Shown: one piece after another, positions 28,246 through 36,933 of the stretch | Layout: the number at the start of each line of letters is the position of its first letter | How positions within the stretch are numbered: position 1 is the stretch's first letter | From: Chitinophaga oryziterrae | Lineage (GTDB): Bacteria > Bacteroidota > Bacteroidia > Chitinophagales > Chitinophagaceae | DNA length: 64,000 nt | Assembly (NCBI RefSeq): GCF_009758125.1 | Contig: NZ_WRXO01000001.1 | Span: forward strand, 992,001 to 1,056,000 | Direction of reading: 5' to 3' | The notes under the pieces: model-generated | The model's database searches: none | Seen by the model: the letters and a program-made list of their open reading frames with translations, nothing else | What the model was told of the DNA's origin: nothing | Program-made: the position numbers and the translations under genes

Positions 28246-28338
28246 GCTCGCCTCAAACCGTACCATTATTTTATCTATTGCAAGATAATTCAGGGCATAT
28301 TCCCGGGCATTCCCGGTGATGTGCCCTGGCTCTTTATG
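28216..28338. repeat. 123-bp direct repeat, left copy
   Basis: Identical by eye to 31502-31624. It contains the last 30 bases of the lipoprotein gene, including its stop, and the last 93 bases of the GT4 gene in reverse orientation. Past 28338 the match resumes over GGATACCTT after an 11-nt gap, so the original duplication was longer. Confidence 0.93.
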
Positions 28339-28347
28339 GATACCTTT
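28246..28347 (-). pseudogene. 3' remnant of a WcaI-like glycosyltransferase gene
   Basis: This stretch equals the C-terminal end of the intact gene at 31523-32737, with an 11-nt deletion near 28338. It encodes only about the last 30 codons and has no start, so it is a fragment. Confidence 0.88.
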
Positions 28348-28648
28348 TGTTGGAGGATTTAATGTGTCACTTTGTTTTTTCTGATCGGAAAATCCTGTAT
28401 CCGGATCTCAGTGTAACCCCTTTTGAATGTAGCTTCTGTTGTTATACCCGACAGGAGGTTAGTTTATTTCTTTCAGATAAATATGAAGCCCATTGGAGGA
28501 TTGCATTGTTTTAACAAGGTTAAAATACGCTAAAAGTCCCTGAGGAAGTAGAAGTTCTATTAACTGTCGATAGGTCTGCTCCAAAACTGTTATTTCTTAA
28601 TGAGTTGCAATTTTTTTTTATCATTTCCCAAAACAATTCAACTTGATC
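28348..28648. other. Non-coding junk between gene remnants
   Basis: About 300 bp without an intact gene. On the minus strand 28371-28478 stays open for about 35 codons and ends in a stop, which could be another gene end, but no family was recognised. The position between two remnants suggests decayed coding sequence. Confidence 0.45.
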
Positions 28649-28736
28649 CGTTGTTATGAACAATGAAATTTAGCCCGTTCAGATTATACGTGATGGGTTG
28701 TAAAACAACCAGAACTATTAACGCCATGAGGTGAAA
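28649..28736 (-). pseudogene. Internal fragment of an acyltransferase-3 gene
   Basis: About 88 bases match 36242-36329, inside the acyltransferase gene, at roughly 90% identity by eye and in the same orientation. Neither end of the gene is present. It abuts the FkbM fragment directly. Confidence 0.85.
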
Positions 28737-28959
28737 AGAGTAAAAGATACCATTGAAAGAGGCCTGGTAAATGTAATAGCGATAGAATTCAATGAAATAA
28801 ATGTGATCTCCAGAACTTTGTTCAGGGATGTTATTGATATGATGCCTGGATATGATTTTTGTAGATTGTTACCAGATGGCTTATTGCCATTGGGGGCTTA
28901 TAAAATAAAATACCGACTTTAAAATATTCGTATTTAAGAATATTGTAATAATAAAACGT
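28737..28959 (+). pseudogene. 3' fragment of an FkbM-family methyltransferase gene
   Basis: It encodes VKDTIERGLVNVIAIEFNEI and continues to LLPDGLLPLGAYKI, matching the C-terminal 70 residues of the intact protein at 37843-38643 (about 83% DNA identity by eye). After LGAYKI a frameshift and stops break the remaining match. The catalytic N-terminal part is missing. Confidence 0.88.
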
Positions 28960-28963
28960 AAAG

Positions 28964-30406
28964 ATGCTTTTTAGTTCCATCAGCTTTGCCATATTCCTTC
29001 CCATTGTATTTGCTTTTTACTGGCTGGTAAAAAAAGATTTGAAAATACAGAATATCGTCCTCTTAGTGGCTAGTTATTTTTTTTACTCCTGCTGGAGTTA
29101 TAAATTTTTATTCCTGCTCATCTTCTCTACTTTCCTGGATTATTTCACCGGGATAAAGATGTTCGATGCAGGTAGCCCTAAAAGTAAAAAGGCCTGGTTC
29201 TTATTAAGTGTACTCATTAACGTGGGCTTCCTGGGCGTATTTAAGTATTATAATTTCTTCGTCTCTTCTTTTGCAGAAGGACTCTCTTTATTAGGTATCA
29301 GTACCCACCCCTGGACGTTAAATGTGATATTACCGGTAGGGATATCCTTTTATACTTTTCACGGGTTATCATATGTGATAGATATCTATAAGAACAGGAT
29401 ACAACCTGTAAGGAACTTTACTGATTATGCTGTGTTTGTGAGCTTCTTTCCCTTACTTGTTGCCGGACCAATAGAAAGGGCTACGCACCTGTTACCCCAG
29501 ATACAGCAGCCCAGAACATTTGAGTATGGACAGGCGATTGCGGGCTTACGACAGATATTATGGGGATTATTTAAAAAGATCGTAATCGCAGATAACTGCG
29601 CAGAATATGCGAATACCATATTTAATAGTCATATACCTGTAGGTGGAAGTACGGTTGTTATGGGTGCAATATTTTTCACCTTCCAGATCTATTGTGATTT
29701 CTCCGGGTACTCTGATATTGCGCAAGGTACAGCGCGCTTATTTGGAATAGAGCTATTACGCAATTTCGCATTCCCTTATTTCTCCAGAGATATTGCAGAG
29801 TTTTGGAGAAGATGGCATATCTCTTTATCCAGCTGGTTCAGGGATTATCTCTACATTCCTCTAGGCGGTAGTAAGGTTGGAGTTTGGATGAAGATCCGTA
29901 ACACCTTTATCATCTTCCTGGTAAGCGGCTTCTGGCATGGAGCTAACTGGACATTCATCTTCTGGGGATTACTAAATGCTATTTATATTATGCCTTCCAT
30001 CATCTTTAATACAAACAGGAATTACCTGGGTATTGTGGCCCAGGGCAGGCGTTTACCTTCATTCAAGGAAGTTATACAGATAAGTACCACGTTCGCTCTT
30101 ACTGTATTTGCCTGGATCTTCTTCCGGTCAGAAAACCTGCACCAGGCATTTACGTATGTGCATGCTATATTCTCCCATTCATTACTGTCTGTACCTTATT
30201 ATAACGGGAGATTCTCTTCTATATTAGTATTGTTACTTGTGGGGATATTTTTGTTAGTAGAATGGCGCGGCAGGGAACGGGAGTTTGCGATAGCAAAAAT
30301 ATTCAGTGGGAATGTATTTTTAAGATGGACAGCTTATTATCTGATTGTATTTGCAATTATTGTTTCTTCAGGTAAACCACAGGCATTTATATACTTTCAA
30401 TTCTGA
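28964..30406 (+). CDS. MBOAT-family membrane O-acyltransferase (AlgI-like)
   Basis: 480 aa with about 11 membrane helices. The family motifs are present: FPLLVAGPIERA, FWRRWHISLSSWFRDYLYIPLGG and the catalytic His in SGFWHGANWTFIFWG (about residue 324). MBOAT proteins of this class move acetyl groups across the membrane to decorate exopolysaccharides, working with an SGNH-fold partner. The next gene (2 nt away) is such a partner. Both lie between 123-bp direct repeats inside the EPS locus. Confidence 0.93.
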   Translation: MLFSSISFAIFLPIVFAFYWLVKKDLKIQNIVLLVASYFFYSCWSYKFLFLLIFSTFLDYFTGIKMFDAGSPKSKKAWFLLSVLINVGFLGVFKYYNFFVSSFAEGLSLLGISTHPWTLNVILPVGISFYTFHGLSYVIDIYKNRIQPVRNFTDYAVFVSFFPLLVAGPIERATHLLPQIQQPRTFEYGQAIAGLRQILWGLFKKIVIADNCAEYANTIFNSHIPVGGSTVVMGAIFFTFQIYCDFSGYSDIAQGTARLFGIELLRNFAFPYFSRDIAEFWRRWHISLSSWFRDYLYIPLGGSKVGVWMKIRNTFIIFLVSGFWHGANWTFIFWGLLNAIYIMPSIIFNTNRNYLGIVAQGRRLPSFKEVIQISTTFALTVFAWIFFRSENLHQAFTYVHAIFSHSLLSVPYYNGRFSSILVLLLVGIFLLVEWRGREREFAIAKIFSGNVFLRWTAYYLIVFAIIVSSGKPQAFIYFQF

Positions 30407-30408
30407 CA

Positions 30409-31356
30409 ATGAATAAATTTCTTACACGGCTTTTATTATTTTTCATCATACTCATCCTTTTATTGCTGCCTTTAGTATTTATTAAGATAGGTGGAGACAA
30501 ATTGAGATATATTGATAATCCTACCGCCGCATTGATAGATAAACATGCGAGGTTGGATAGTTTACCTTCCCCTAAACTCATTATAACAGGAGGCTCTAAT
30601 GCCTTCTATGGTATGAACTCAGAGCGGATCTCCCGTGAGCTGAATATGAATGTAGTTAATATGGGATTATTCGCCGGATTCGGTTTGGATTTTATGCTGA
30701 ATGAACTGGAAGGAAGAATACATGCAAATGATAAAGTTGTTTTAAGTATAGAATACTTTCTTACATCGAAGTGTAGTGCGGAAGAAGATATATTGAAATA
30801 TTATCCGTCTGCGTCGGCATATCTGCATGTAAAAGAGCCTTTTTATACTAAATGGATCAATGATGTCAAGATCAATATTGAATCCGTGCAAAACAGGATC
30901 CTAACACCTGTTAAAAGATCCAGTAATATCTATGTTCACTCCCGTACTATCAATAAATTCGGCGATGCAGTTGGATATCTTACGTATAAAAAACCTGTTT
31001 ACGGACATTACGGACGACTGGAGTACAGGCACTACGAAGAAATAGCTACTTTGAACCGCTTCAAACAAAGGATGGATAGTGTAGGTGCAGAAGTATATCT
31101 TGTTTTTCCTCCATTCCCGCGCTCAGATTTCGAGAGGAACAAGGATATTTTTGACAGATATTACGCTGATTTAAAAAGAGAATTAAAAATCCCTATACTA
31201 GGTACACCGGAAGGAATGGTGTTTGATGACACATTGTTTTACGATACTGTTTATCATTTAGATAAAGACGGAAGAGAAGCAAGAACAGATAGACTAATCA
31301 ATCTACTATTACAATATCCAACGCACTCAGGAACGACAACGCGCCCGGTAGATTGA
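30409..31356 (+). CDS. Membrane-anchored SGNH-like partner of the MBOAT acyltransferase
   Basis: 315 aa. One N-terminal membrane helix (5-27) anchors a periplasmic domain. The block-I-like motif ITGGSNAFYGM has a Ser in the nucleophile position and DKDGREARTDRL near the C-terminus resembles a block-V region, although the Asp/His arrangement is uncertain. It resembles AlgJ/AlgX/DltD-type proteins that complete O-acetylation. The last codons (TTTRPVD) run into the remnant of a pentapeptide-repeat gene read from the other strand, so the C-terminus may have been altered by rearrangement. Confidence 0.78.
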   Translation: MNKFLTRLLLFFIILILLLLPLVFIKIGGDKLRYIDNPTAALIDKHARLDSLPSPKLIITGGSNAFYGMNSERISRELNMNVVNMGLFAGFGLDFMLNELEGRIHANDKVVLSIEYFLTSKCSAEEDILKYYPSASAYLHVKEPFYTKWINDVKINIESVQNRILTPVKRSSNIYVHSRTINKFGDAVGYLTYKKPVYGHYGRLEYRHYEEIATLNRFKQRMDSVGAEVYLVFPPFPRSDFERNKDIFDRYYADLKRELKIPILGTPEGMVFDDTLFYDTVYHLDKDGREARTDRLINLLLQYPTHSGTTTRPVD

Positions 31357-31498
31357 ATTTTGCATTCTTAATCTTATTTGTCTTCGGATCTATAAGATAA
31401 TTCTCTGCGTCAACAAAATTTGTGCCTGTGATATCTGTATTGAAGAAAAAGTTAGTGGTACTAAGATTACATTCACTGACATTCACATCCACTGCCAC
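31298..31498 (-). pseudogene. C-terminal remnant of a pentapeptide-repeat protein gene
   Basis: The minus strand encodes CNLSTTNFFFNTDITGTNF followed by DPKTNKIKNAKF. This is the typical last coil and capping helix of pentapeptide-repeat proteins (A/C-N/D-L-S/T-x pattern, then NKIKxAKF). No upstream repeats remain: the match stops at the border of the 123-bp repeat. It overlaps the 3' end of the SGNH gene by 59 bp. Confidence 0.7.
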
Positions 31499-31501
31499 AC
31501 A

Positions 31502-31624
31502 GTGGGACGTATTAATATGACGTTACCGTAGGCTCGCCTCAAACCGTACCATTATTTTATCTATTGCAAGATAATTCAGGGCATATTCCCGGGCATTCCC
31601 GGTGATGTGCCCTGGCTCTTTATG
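31502..31624. repeat. 123-bp direct repeat, right copy
   Basis: Same sequence as 28216-28338. Here the GT4 part is in its intact gene, while the lipoprotein part is only the last 30 bases. The repeats are 3286 bp apart and enclose the MBOAT/SGNH cassette. Confidence 0.93.
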
Positions 31625-32737
31625 TACGGCCGAGCGGATACCTTCATTCAACGCCAGCTGGTCTTCAGCGGCTACCAGTATCCCTATATTCCGCTCACTC
31701 ACTACCTCATATAAACTGGTATCGCTGTTGGCCGTAATCAGTGCAAGCCCGCCTACTGCCATAATGGTAGTAAGTTTGGACGGCATCACCAGGTCCCCTG
31801 CATTCGCTTTCTGGATCACCAGGTGAACATCTGCCATGTTCAGGAAATGATTAAAACGCTCAAATGGCTGCAATGGGAAAAAGATCACGTTCTGCAAGTC
31901 CTGCTCCCTGGCCATTGTAATCAGTTTTTCCTTATAAGGCCCTGAGCCACAGATTAAAAACTGAATGTCTTTCAGTCCGGCTGCAGTATGCAGGATAGCT
32001 TCCAGTCCCTGTTTCTCACCTATTGCACCGGAATACAACACCACCTTATCCGTCAGCTTAAACCCATACTCCGTTTTCAGAGAGTCTCTGTTATCCAGCG
32101 GGTAAAACAAGGAAACATCCACCCAGTTAGGAAACAGTACGATTTCCCTTCCTGTTTTCTGCTGTATCTTACGGATCATCCCCTCAGAAATACTGCTGAT
32201 CACATCTGCCTGTTTCATGATGTACCGCTCTATCCTGAACAACAGCCGGATAAAGGAAGCTGCGTGTATCAAGCCCAGGTCCCTGGCGGCTTCAATCTGT
32301 AAATCCTGTATATGGTAGAACAGCTTTGCTCCACGGACCTTTTTATAGAGTACCCCCAGTAATCCAAGATGGAAAGGGGGGACTACGGTCATGACCACAT
32401 CGAATTTCTTTACAAATAATAACTGCAATAATTTAAAGAAGGCAGACAACAGGAAAGTAAAATCCATCATAATCCGCTTCCTGCCGGAAGGATCTGCCGG
32501 TATATATTGCGGACAGCGATAAACTGTGATATTTCCTTCTGCTTCTTTTTTATACCAATGCCTGTTTTTAACATATGGTTCCTGTACTTTCCACTGGGGA
32601 TAATAAGGATAAGCTGTAATGACAGTGCATTCATATCCGTTATCGGCCAGCCATCTGATCATTTCTCCACTGTATTTACCAATCCCTGTAGGCTCAGGTG
32701 CATAGTTCACGCCTATTAGTAATAATCGTCGGGGCAT
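31523..32737 (-). CDS. WcaI-like GT4 glycosyltransferase
   Basis: 404 aa. The N-terminal GT-B domain starts LLLIGVNYAPEPTGIGKYSG, the signature of WcaI-type colanic-acid transferases. The C-terminal nucleotide-sugar domain has YSGAIGEKQGLE and a following LVMPSKLTTIMAVGG motif. It adds a sugar to a lipid-linked repeat unit in the cytoplasm. It is the last gene of the minus-strand EPS run, 9 nt after the priming phosphotransferase. Its final 93 bases are duplicated at 28246-28338. Confidence 0.92.
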   Translation of the reverse strand: MPRRLLLIGVNYAPEPTGIGKYSGEMIRWLADNGYECTVITAYPYYPQWKVQEPYVKNRHWYKKEAEGNITVYRCPQYIPADPSGRKRIMMDFTFLLSAFFKLLQLLFVKKFDVVMTVVPPFHLGLLGVLYKKVRGAKLFYHIQDLQIEAARDLGLIHAASFIRLLFRIERYIMKQADVISSISEGMIRKIQQKTGREIVLFPNWVDVSLFYPLDNRDSLKTEYGFKLTDKVVLYSGAIGEKQGLEAILHTAAGLKDIQFLICGSGPYKEKLITMAREQDLQNVIFFPLQPFERFNHFLNMADVHLVIQKANAGDLVMPSKLTTIMAVGGLALITANSDTSLYEVVSERNIGILVAAEDQLALNEGIRSAVHKEPGHITGNAREYALNYLAIDKIMVRFEASLR

Positions 32738-32746
32738 ATGCTGTTA

Positions 32747-33691
32747 TCAGTAAGCGTTTTTATCTCCTTTAATCATGTTCATTATTGTCTGGAAAATGAT
32801 CTGGCAGTCTAACCAGAAACTGTAGTTCTCAATGTACCAGATGTCCATGTCTACACGTTTTTTCATCTGCCCGTTCTGACGGGTTTCTCCCCGGCAGCCA
32901 TTCACCTGTGCCCATCCTGTAATACCGGGTTTCACCATCTGCCGCAGCATATAATGCTCCACTGTCTCCCTGGATTCAATGTGTAAAGGAGTCGCGTGGG
33001 GTCTTGGCCCTACAAAAGACATTTCTCCTCTTAATACATTGATGAACTGTGGTAATTCGTCGAGATTTGTTTTGCGCAGGAAACGGCCAATAGGTGTAAC
33101 CCGGCTGTCATTCTTTGTTGCCTGCAGAAATTGCCCGTTACTATCTACTTCACTTGTCTGCACTACCATAGAACGGAACTTATAACAGGTGATCTTCTTG
33201 TTTTTCAGGCCCCATCTTTCCTGTTTAAATAACACAGGGCCTTTAGAGGTTAGTTTGATAACAGCCGCAATCAGTAAAAACAACCAGCCAAAGACAATAA
33301 ACATAAACAGTGAAAAGCAGATGTCCAGCATACGTTTAATACGCTGATTACCGGTATCGTCTAACGGGCATGAACGTATGTTTACCAGTGGTACGTTGCC
33401 ATACACATTCATGCTTACGGAAGGTGTACAGTACTGATGACAGTCCGCAATGATCCTTACCCTTTTAGCGGCCCTTTCACTCTGGTCAATGATCTTCTGT
33501 GTTTGTTCTTTCGACTTTCCGGGTAAAGCTACCACTACATCATCTATCTCATTTGCTTCCAGTATACTGGTAAGTTCAGATAGTTTACCCAGGTACTGAC
33601 CATTGATCAGGCCATTGGTCTGGTCATCCACAAAGCCCACGCAATTATACCCATACTGATTGTTGTTACGGATAGTATGATAAAAGTTCAT
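32747..33691 (-). CDS. Undecaprenyl-phosphate sugar phosphotransferase (WcaJ/WbaP family), N-terminally truncated
   Basis: 314 aa, whereas family members have about 460. The protein begins in the middle of the CoA-binding-like domain ([14 protein letters not shown]). The GxGxxG loop and the usual four or five N-terminal membrane helices are missing. The catalytic half is whole: hydrophobic helix (about 125-150), [43 protein letters not shown] and [11 protein letters not shown]. It transfers a sugar-1-phosphate to undecaprenyl phosphate, starting the repeat unit. In related enzymes the C-terminal domain alone can be active, so function may survive. Its ATG overlaps the stop of the truncated wzc-like gene as ATGA. 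Confidence 0.9.
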   Translation of the reverse strand: MNFYHTIRNNNQYGYNCVGFVDDQTNGLINGQYLGKLSELTSILEANEIDDVVVALPGKSKEQTQKIIDQSERAAKRVRIIADCHQYCTPSVSMNVYGNVPLVNIRSCPLDDTGNQRIKRMLDICFSLFMFIVFGWLFLLIAAVIKLTSKGPVLFKQERWGLKNKKITCYKFRSMVVQTSEVDSNGQFLQATKNDSRVTPIGRFLRKTNLDELPQFINVLRGEMSFVGPRPHATPLHIESRETVEHYMLRQMVKPGITGWAQVNGCRGETRQNGQMKKRVDMDIWYIENYSFWLDCQIIFQTIMNMIKGDKNAY

Positions 33692-34614
33692 GCCTGTTTC
33701 TCCTGTTCCAGGGCAAGCTTGGAGTTACCCTCAATATCTGTGATCCCTCTTTTTACTTTAAAACTTTCTTCCTGTCTTTCCAGGAATCCCAGTTCGTCTT
33801 TCAGGGAATCTATACGTACTGTTAAGAAACGGATCGTTTTAAGGGCAACCCTGTTTTTATCGTCCAGTGTATATTCATTGTAGGTATCCAGCAAGGCGTT
33901 GAGGAAGTGTGCCGTTCTTTTAGCTACACGGTCTTCGTAGGTAACCACTATTACGGTGGCATCCCTGTTCACCAGTGCAGTACCTATATCTTCAATCTTC
34001 TCGTAAGCCAATTGCGGAATAGAGTCTATCCGTATACGGAACGCAACATTCTGTTCTGCAGTAACAGGATCGTAAGAGATACTGAAACGGTCTTTGCGTA
34101 TGGTAAACGGTTCTCCTGCATGTATAGTAAAGGGTGTGGCAGATGCGTCATCTACACTTTTTATTTTCAGCAATCCGTTTTCGGGGGTCACATCAAGGGT
34201 ATAGTTACCGGTTTGTGAACTATCGGTGAGGAAGTGCAGGTTGAGCGGATTGTGTTCATACAGTTCTTCATTGCTTACAGTCCCTTTTTTGAAATAGCGT
34301 ATATTGAAATTATTATCCTGTATTACTTTTCCTACCAGGATAGGAGATTTCAGTACTTCCATTTCATTCTCAATGTTCTTGCCATTGTTGAAAAGGGAGA
34401 GTGATTTAAGCATATCCATTTCTTCGCCGCCGCCTTTCTTATCATCATCCTTCAGATATAACTTAGCGCTGGAAAGATATCTTGGTTTTGCATATCTGAG
34501 GTATGAAAGGGCTCCTGTCACCGCAACCGCGACTACAATTAAGTATAATGGCCAGTGGAACGCGATTTTTTTGAAGAGATCATTCATATCGATGATCGTA
34601 TTGTTCTTATTCAT
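33688..34614 (-). pseudogene. Wzc/Wzz-like polysaccharide co-polymerase, 3'-truncated
   Basis: 308 aa remain of a protein normally near 780-820 aa. Present are the Wzz domain, first membrane helix (about 18-38) and part of the periplasmic coiled coil up to [11 protein letters not shown]. Lost are the second membrane helix, the GNVR region and the tyrosine-kinase domain. The reading frame stops exactly at the ATGA where the truncated phosphotransferase gene starts. Wzc proteins control chain length and export together with Wza; this fragment is probably inactive in that role. Confidence 0.88.
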
Positions 34615-34626
34615 ATGCTTGCAACG

Positions 34627-35397
34627 CTATTTAACAGTAACAATGATAAGGGTAGTGATAAGCGATAACGCACTTATAGCTGCCGGTAAAAATTGTGGAA
34701 AGGTGGAATTGGTAAATGCCTTGTTCTTTCCCGGTTTTACATAAACAACATCGTTATTGTTCAGATAATAATAGGGGGATGACAAGGCTTTACTATCGTT
34801 CAGGTTCAGGGATACATACTTTTTAATGCCGTCTGTTTCCCTGATGATCATGATATCATCTCTGATAGCAGTGTTGTTTACATCACCGGCCATACTCAGT
34901 GCCTCCAGAACAGAAGCTCTTTCGGCAGGTATTTTGAAAGAACCTGGACGGGCTACATCTCCCAGTACAGATATCCTGAAATTAGCGATGCGGGTAGATA
35001 CGAAAGCGTTGCGGATCGTTTTGTCCAGCTGCTGTGCAACAAGCGTATTGATCTCTGTTGTTGTTTTTTCTTTTACATATACTTTACCGATCATAGGCAG
35101 GCCTACATATCCGGTACTGTCTACCAGGTAACCCTGATCTGTCATACTGGACGAAGCGGCCGTTGTACCGCCTATTGACACCGGGTTCAGGATCATAGAG
35201 ATGTCTTTGTCGATAGTCGTGATGGTGATCTGCAGAACATCGCCCGGCTGGACCTTTAGCGATTGTATCCTGTTATCTGTTGCTGCCCCGTTTGCCTTTT
35301 CAATGTCATTGAAGTACGTTAACCTTTTTGTGTTTGCGCAGCCGGCTAACAGGTACAGGCTTACGATGAATAACAGAAGATAGAATTTAGGAATCAT
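34627..35397 (-). CDS. Wza-type polysaccharide export lipoprotein
   Basis: 256 aa from ATG 35397, chosen because it directly precedes the lipoprotein signal (MIPKFYLLL to LLAGC); an in-frame TTG 30 nt upstream is rejected. The Poly_export domain is marked by VQPGDVLQITI and an SLBB domain by ISVLGDVARPGSF. The C-terminus is a hydrophobic segment (FLPAAISALSLITTLIIV) that may span the outer membrane, as in Wza. It lies 12 nt upstream of the wzc remnant. The protein itself looks complete. Confidence 0.93.
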   Translation of the reverse strand: MIPKFYLLLFIVSLYLLAGCANTKRLTYFNDIEKANGAATDNRIQSLKVQPGDVLQITITTIDKDISMILNPVSIGGTTAASSSMTDQGYLVDSTGYVGLPMIGKVYVKEKTTTEINTLVAQQLDKTIRNAFVSTRIANFRISVLGDVARPGSFKIPAERASVLEALSMAGDVNNTAIRDDIMIIRETDGIKKYVSLNLNDSKALSSPYYYLNNNDVVYVKPGKNKAFTNSTFPQFLPAAISALSLITTLIIVTVK

Positions 35398-35429
35398 GTT
35401 TAGTGTATATTGGGATTGAATGTTCAACG

Positions 35430-36648
35430 TCAGGCGGCAGCAGCCATTGGTTTCCGGGCAGTTTTACTCCCTTTTTTCCTTAGTCTCTGCTGCACGGGTA
35501 CTTCTATATAATAGTGTATAATAAGACTGGACGGGATTAATACTGCATAAAAGAATAATAAGGTAAATGTTGAGTGGAATATGTCCCGGCTGATGCCAAA
35601 GAAATCTACCGCGATAACGGACAATACCATTAATGGAAAATGGAGCAGGTACATGGCTAAACTGGAATTCGCCAATGTCATCATCCATTTTAGCTTCAGG
35701 CCGCCATAGGTTGTTTCTGCAAGGGCCATCATCAGTAATGTTACCGGATTGATAAGGGTACGGAAAAATACATTCCTGGTTATGTCAAACAATCTTGTAT
35801 GGGTTACTGCATCTTTTGCGGGAAGGAATTTTTGTAATAAGATCATAGCTCCATTCCTCATAAACGAAAAAGCGTATTCAGAGAGGCTGAATATCCACAG
35901 CAGGATAGCGAGCCCTATCACCACATTGGTTATCTTTTTCAGATAATTTTTCTGCGCGGCCCAGTGGTATATATGATACACGAGCGCACCGAGGAAGAAT
36001 GAATATATCCCTTGTCCTATCATGGGATAGATATATTGCACCACCAGCGCAAACAGCACTATACCAACAATAACTACCTTGTTCTTATGCAGTTTTAACC
36101 AGCAAAGCAGGAAGAATATCAGGTATAGCAGCACTTCTACCGAAGCCGACCAGGAAGGGCCGTTAAACCCGTTTAAAGCAGGTGTTTTTTCAAATCCCCA
36201 TGTTTGTATGAGGAACAGGTGTAAAAGAAAATGCCAGGCATCGTTGTTATGAACAATGAAATTATGCCCGTTCAGATTATACACGATGGGTTGTAAAACA
36301 ACCAGGACTATCAATGTCATGAAGTGAACAGGGTACAGGCGGGTAAATCTGAATAACAGGAAGTTGCCGAATGAAGTTTCCCGGGAGGCAATCTTTTCAC
36401 TGTAAAACCAGAAGAAGATAAAGCCGGATAACAGGAAGAAGAGATCTACCACAAGAGGCGACAGGTTATACAACATGGCGAGGTAAGGATACAGTGGTAA
36501 ATGCAGGTTTTCCAGAGAGGAATCGAGCGTAAAATCATTCGTATAATAGAAAAACTGCCAGTGAGCCAGCACAACAATAAGTGGTGCAATAGCACGTATA
36601 ACATCCAGGCTGAAAAAATACCGGGGGGCTTGATGAAAGCGGTGTCAT
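35430..36648 (-). pseudogene. Acyltransferase-3 family membrane protein, frameshifted near the 5' end
   Basis: The long ORF (from a GTG at 36572) encodes about 10 membrane helices and family motifs such as FFLLSGFIFFWFYS and FNGPSWSASVEVLLY. However, its frame continues upstream as RYFFSLDVIRAIAPLIVVLAHW, the typical start of this family, with no start codon before an in-frame stop. An ATG at 36648 gives MTPLSSSPP in another frame. Removing one C from a C6 run (G6 at 36623-36628 on the plus strand) joins the two into a normal N-terminus. So the gene is frameshifted, phase-variable, or carries a sequence error. It would O-acylate a surface glycan. Confidence 0.8.
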
Positions 36649-36680
36649 GGAATGGTGTACGTATAAAACAACAGAAACCC

Positions 36681-36703
36681 TGTAGTGATGGTTAGTCACT
36701 ACA
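36681..36703. promoter_or_regulatory. Perfect 8-bp inverted repeat, candidate operator
   Basis: TGTAGTGA at 36681-36688 and TCACTACA at 36696-36703, spacer 7 nt. It lies in the 285-bp divergent region between the acyltransferase gene and the FkbM-like pair, 33 bp from the acyltransferase ATG, and has no T-tract. A regulator dimer site is more likely than a terminator. Confidence 0.55.
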
Positions 36704-36933
36704 CATATGGAGTTATTTTAAGTATCAAATTGATTATAGCATTCTCAGACGGGGGCAAGTTAAATCAAAATTGTCATTTGCACAAAATTGAAGGAAAAAA
36801 GCCTTATTACCCCATCCGGGTGAGATCTCCGGATGTTCATATGTTATGAATAATTAAAAAATGAACAATAATTATATTATTATGTATTTAAGGGAGGAGA
36901 AATTTTTTAACCTCAAAACGATATGAAAATTTG

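Noticed and set aside
28371..28478. 35-codon open stretch on the minus strand
   Set aside because: It has a stop at both ends and no recognisable family; kept only as possible decayed coding sequence.
28216..31624. Insertion-sequence target duplication as cause of the 123-bp repeats
   Set aside because: Target duplications are a few bases long and no transposase or terminal inverted repeats are present.
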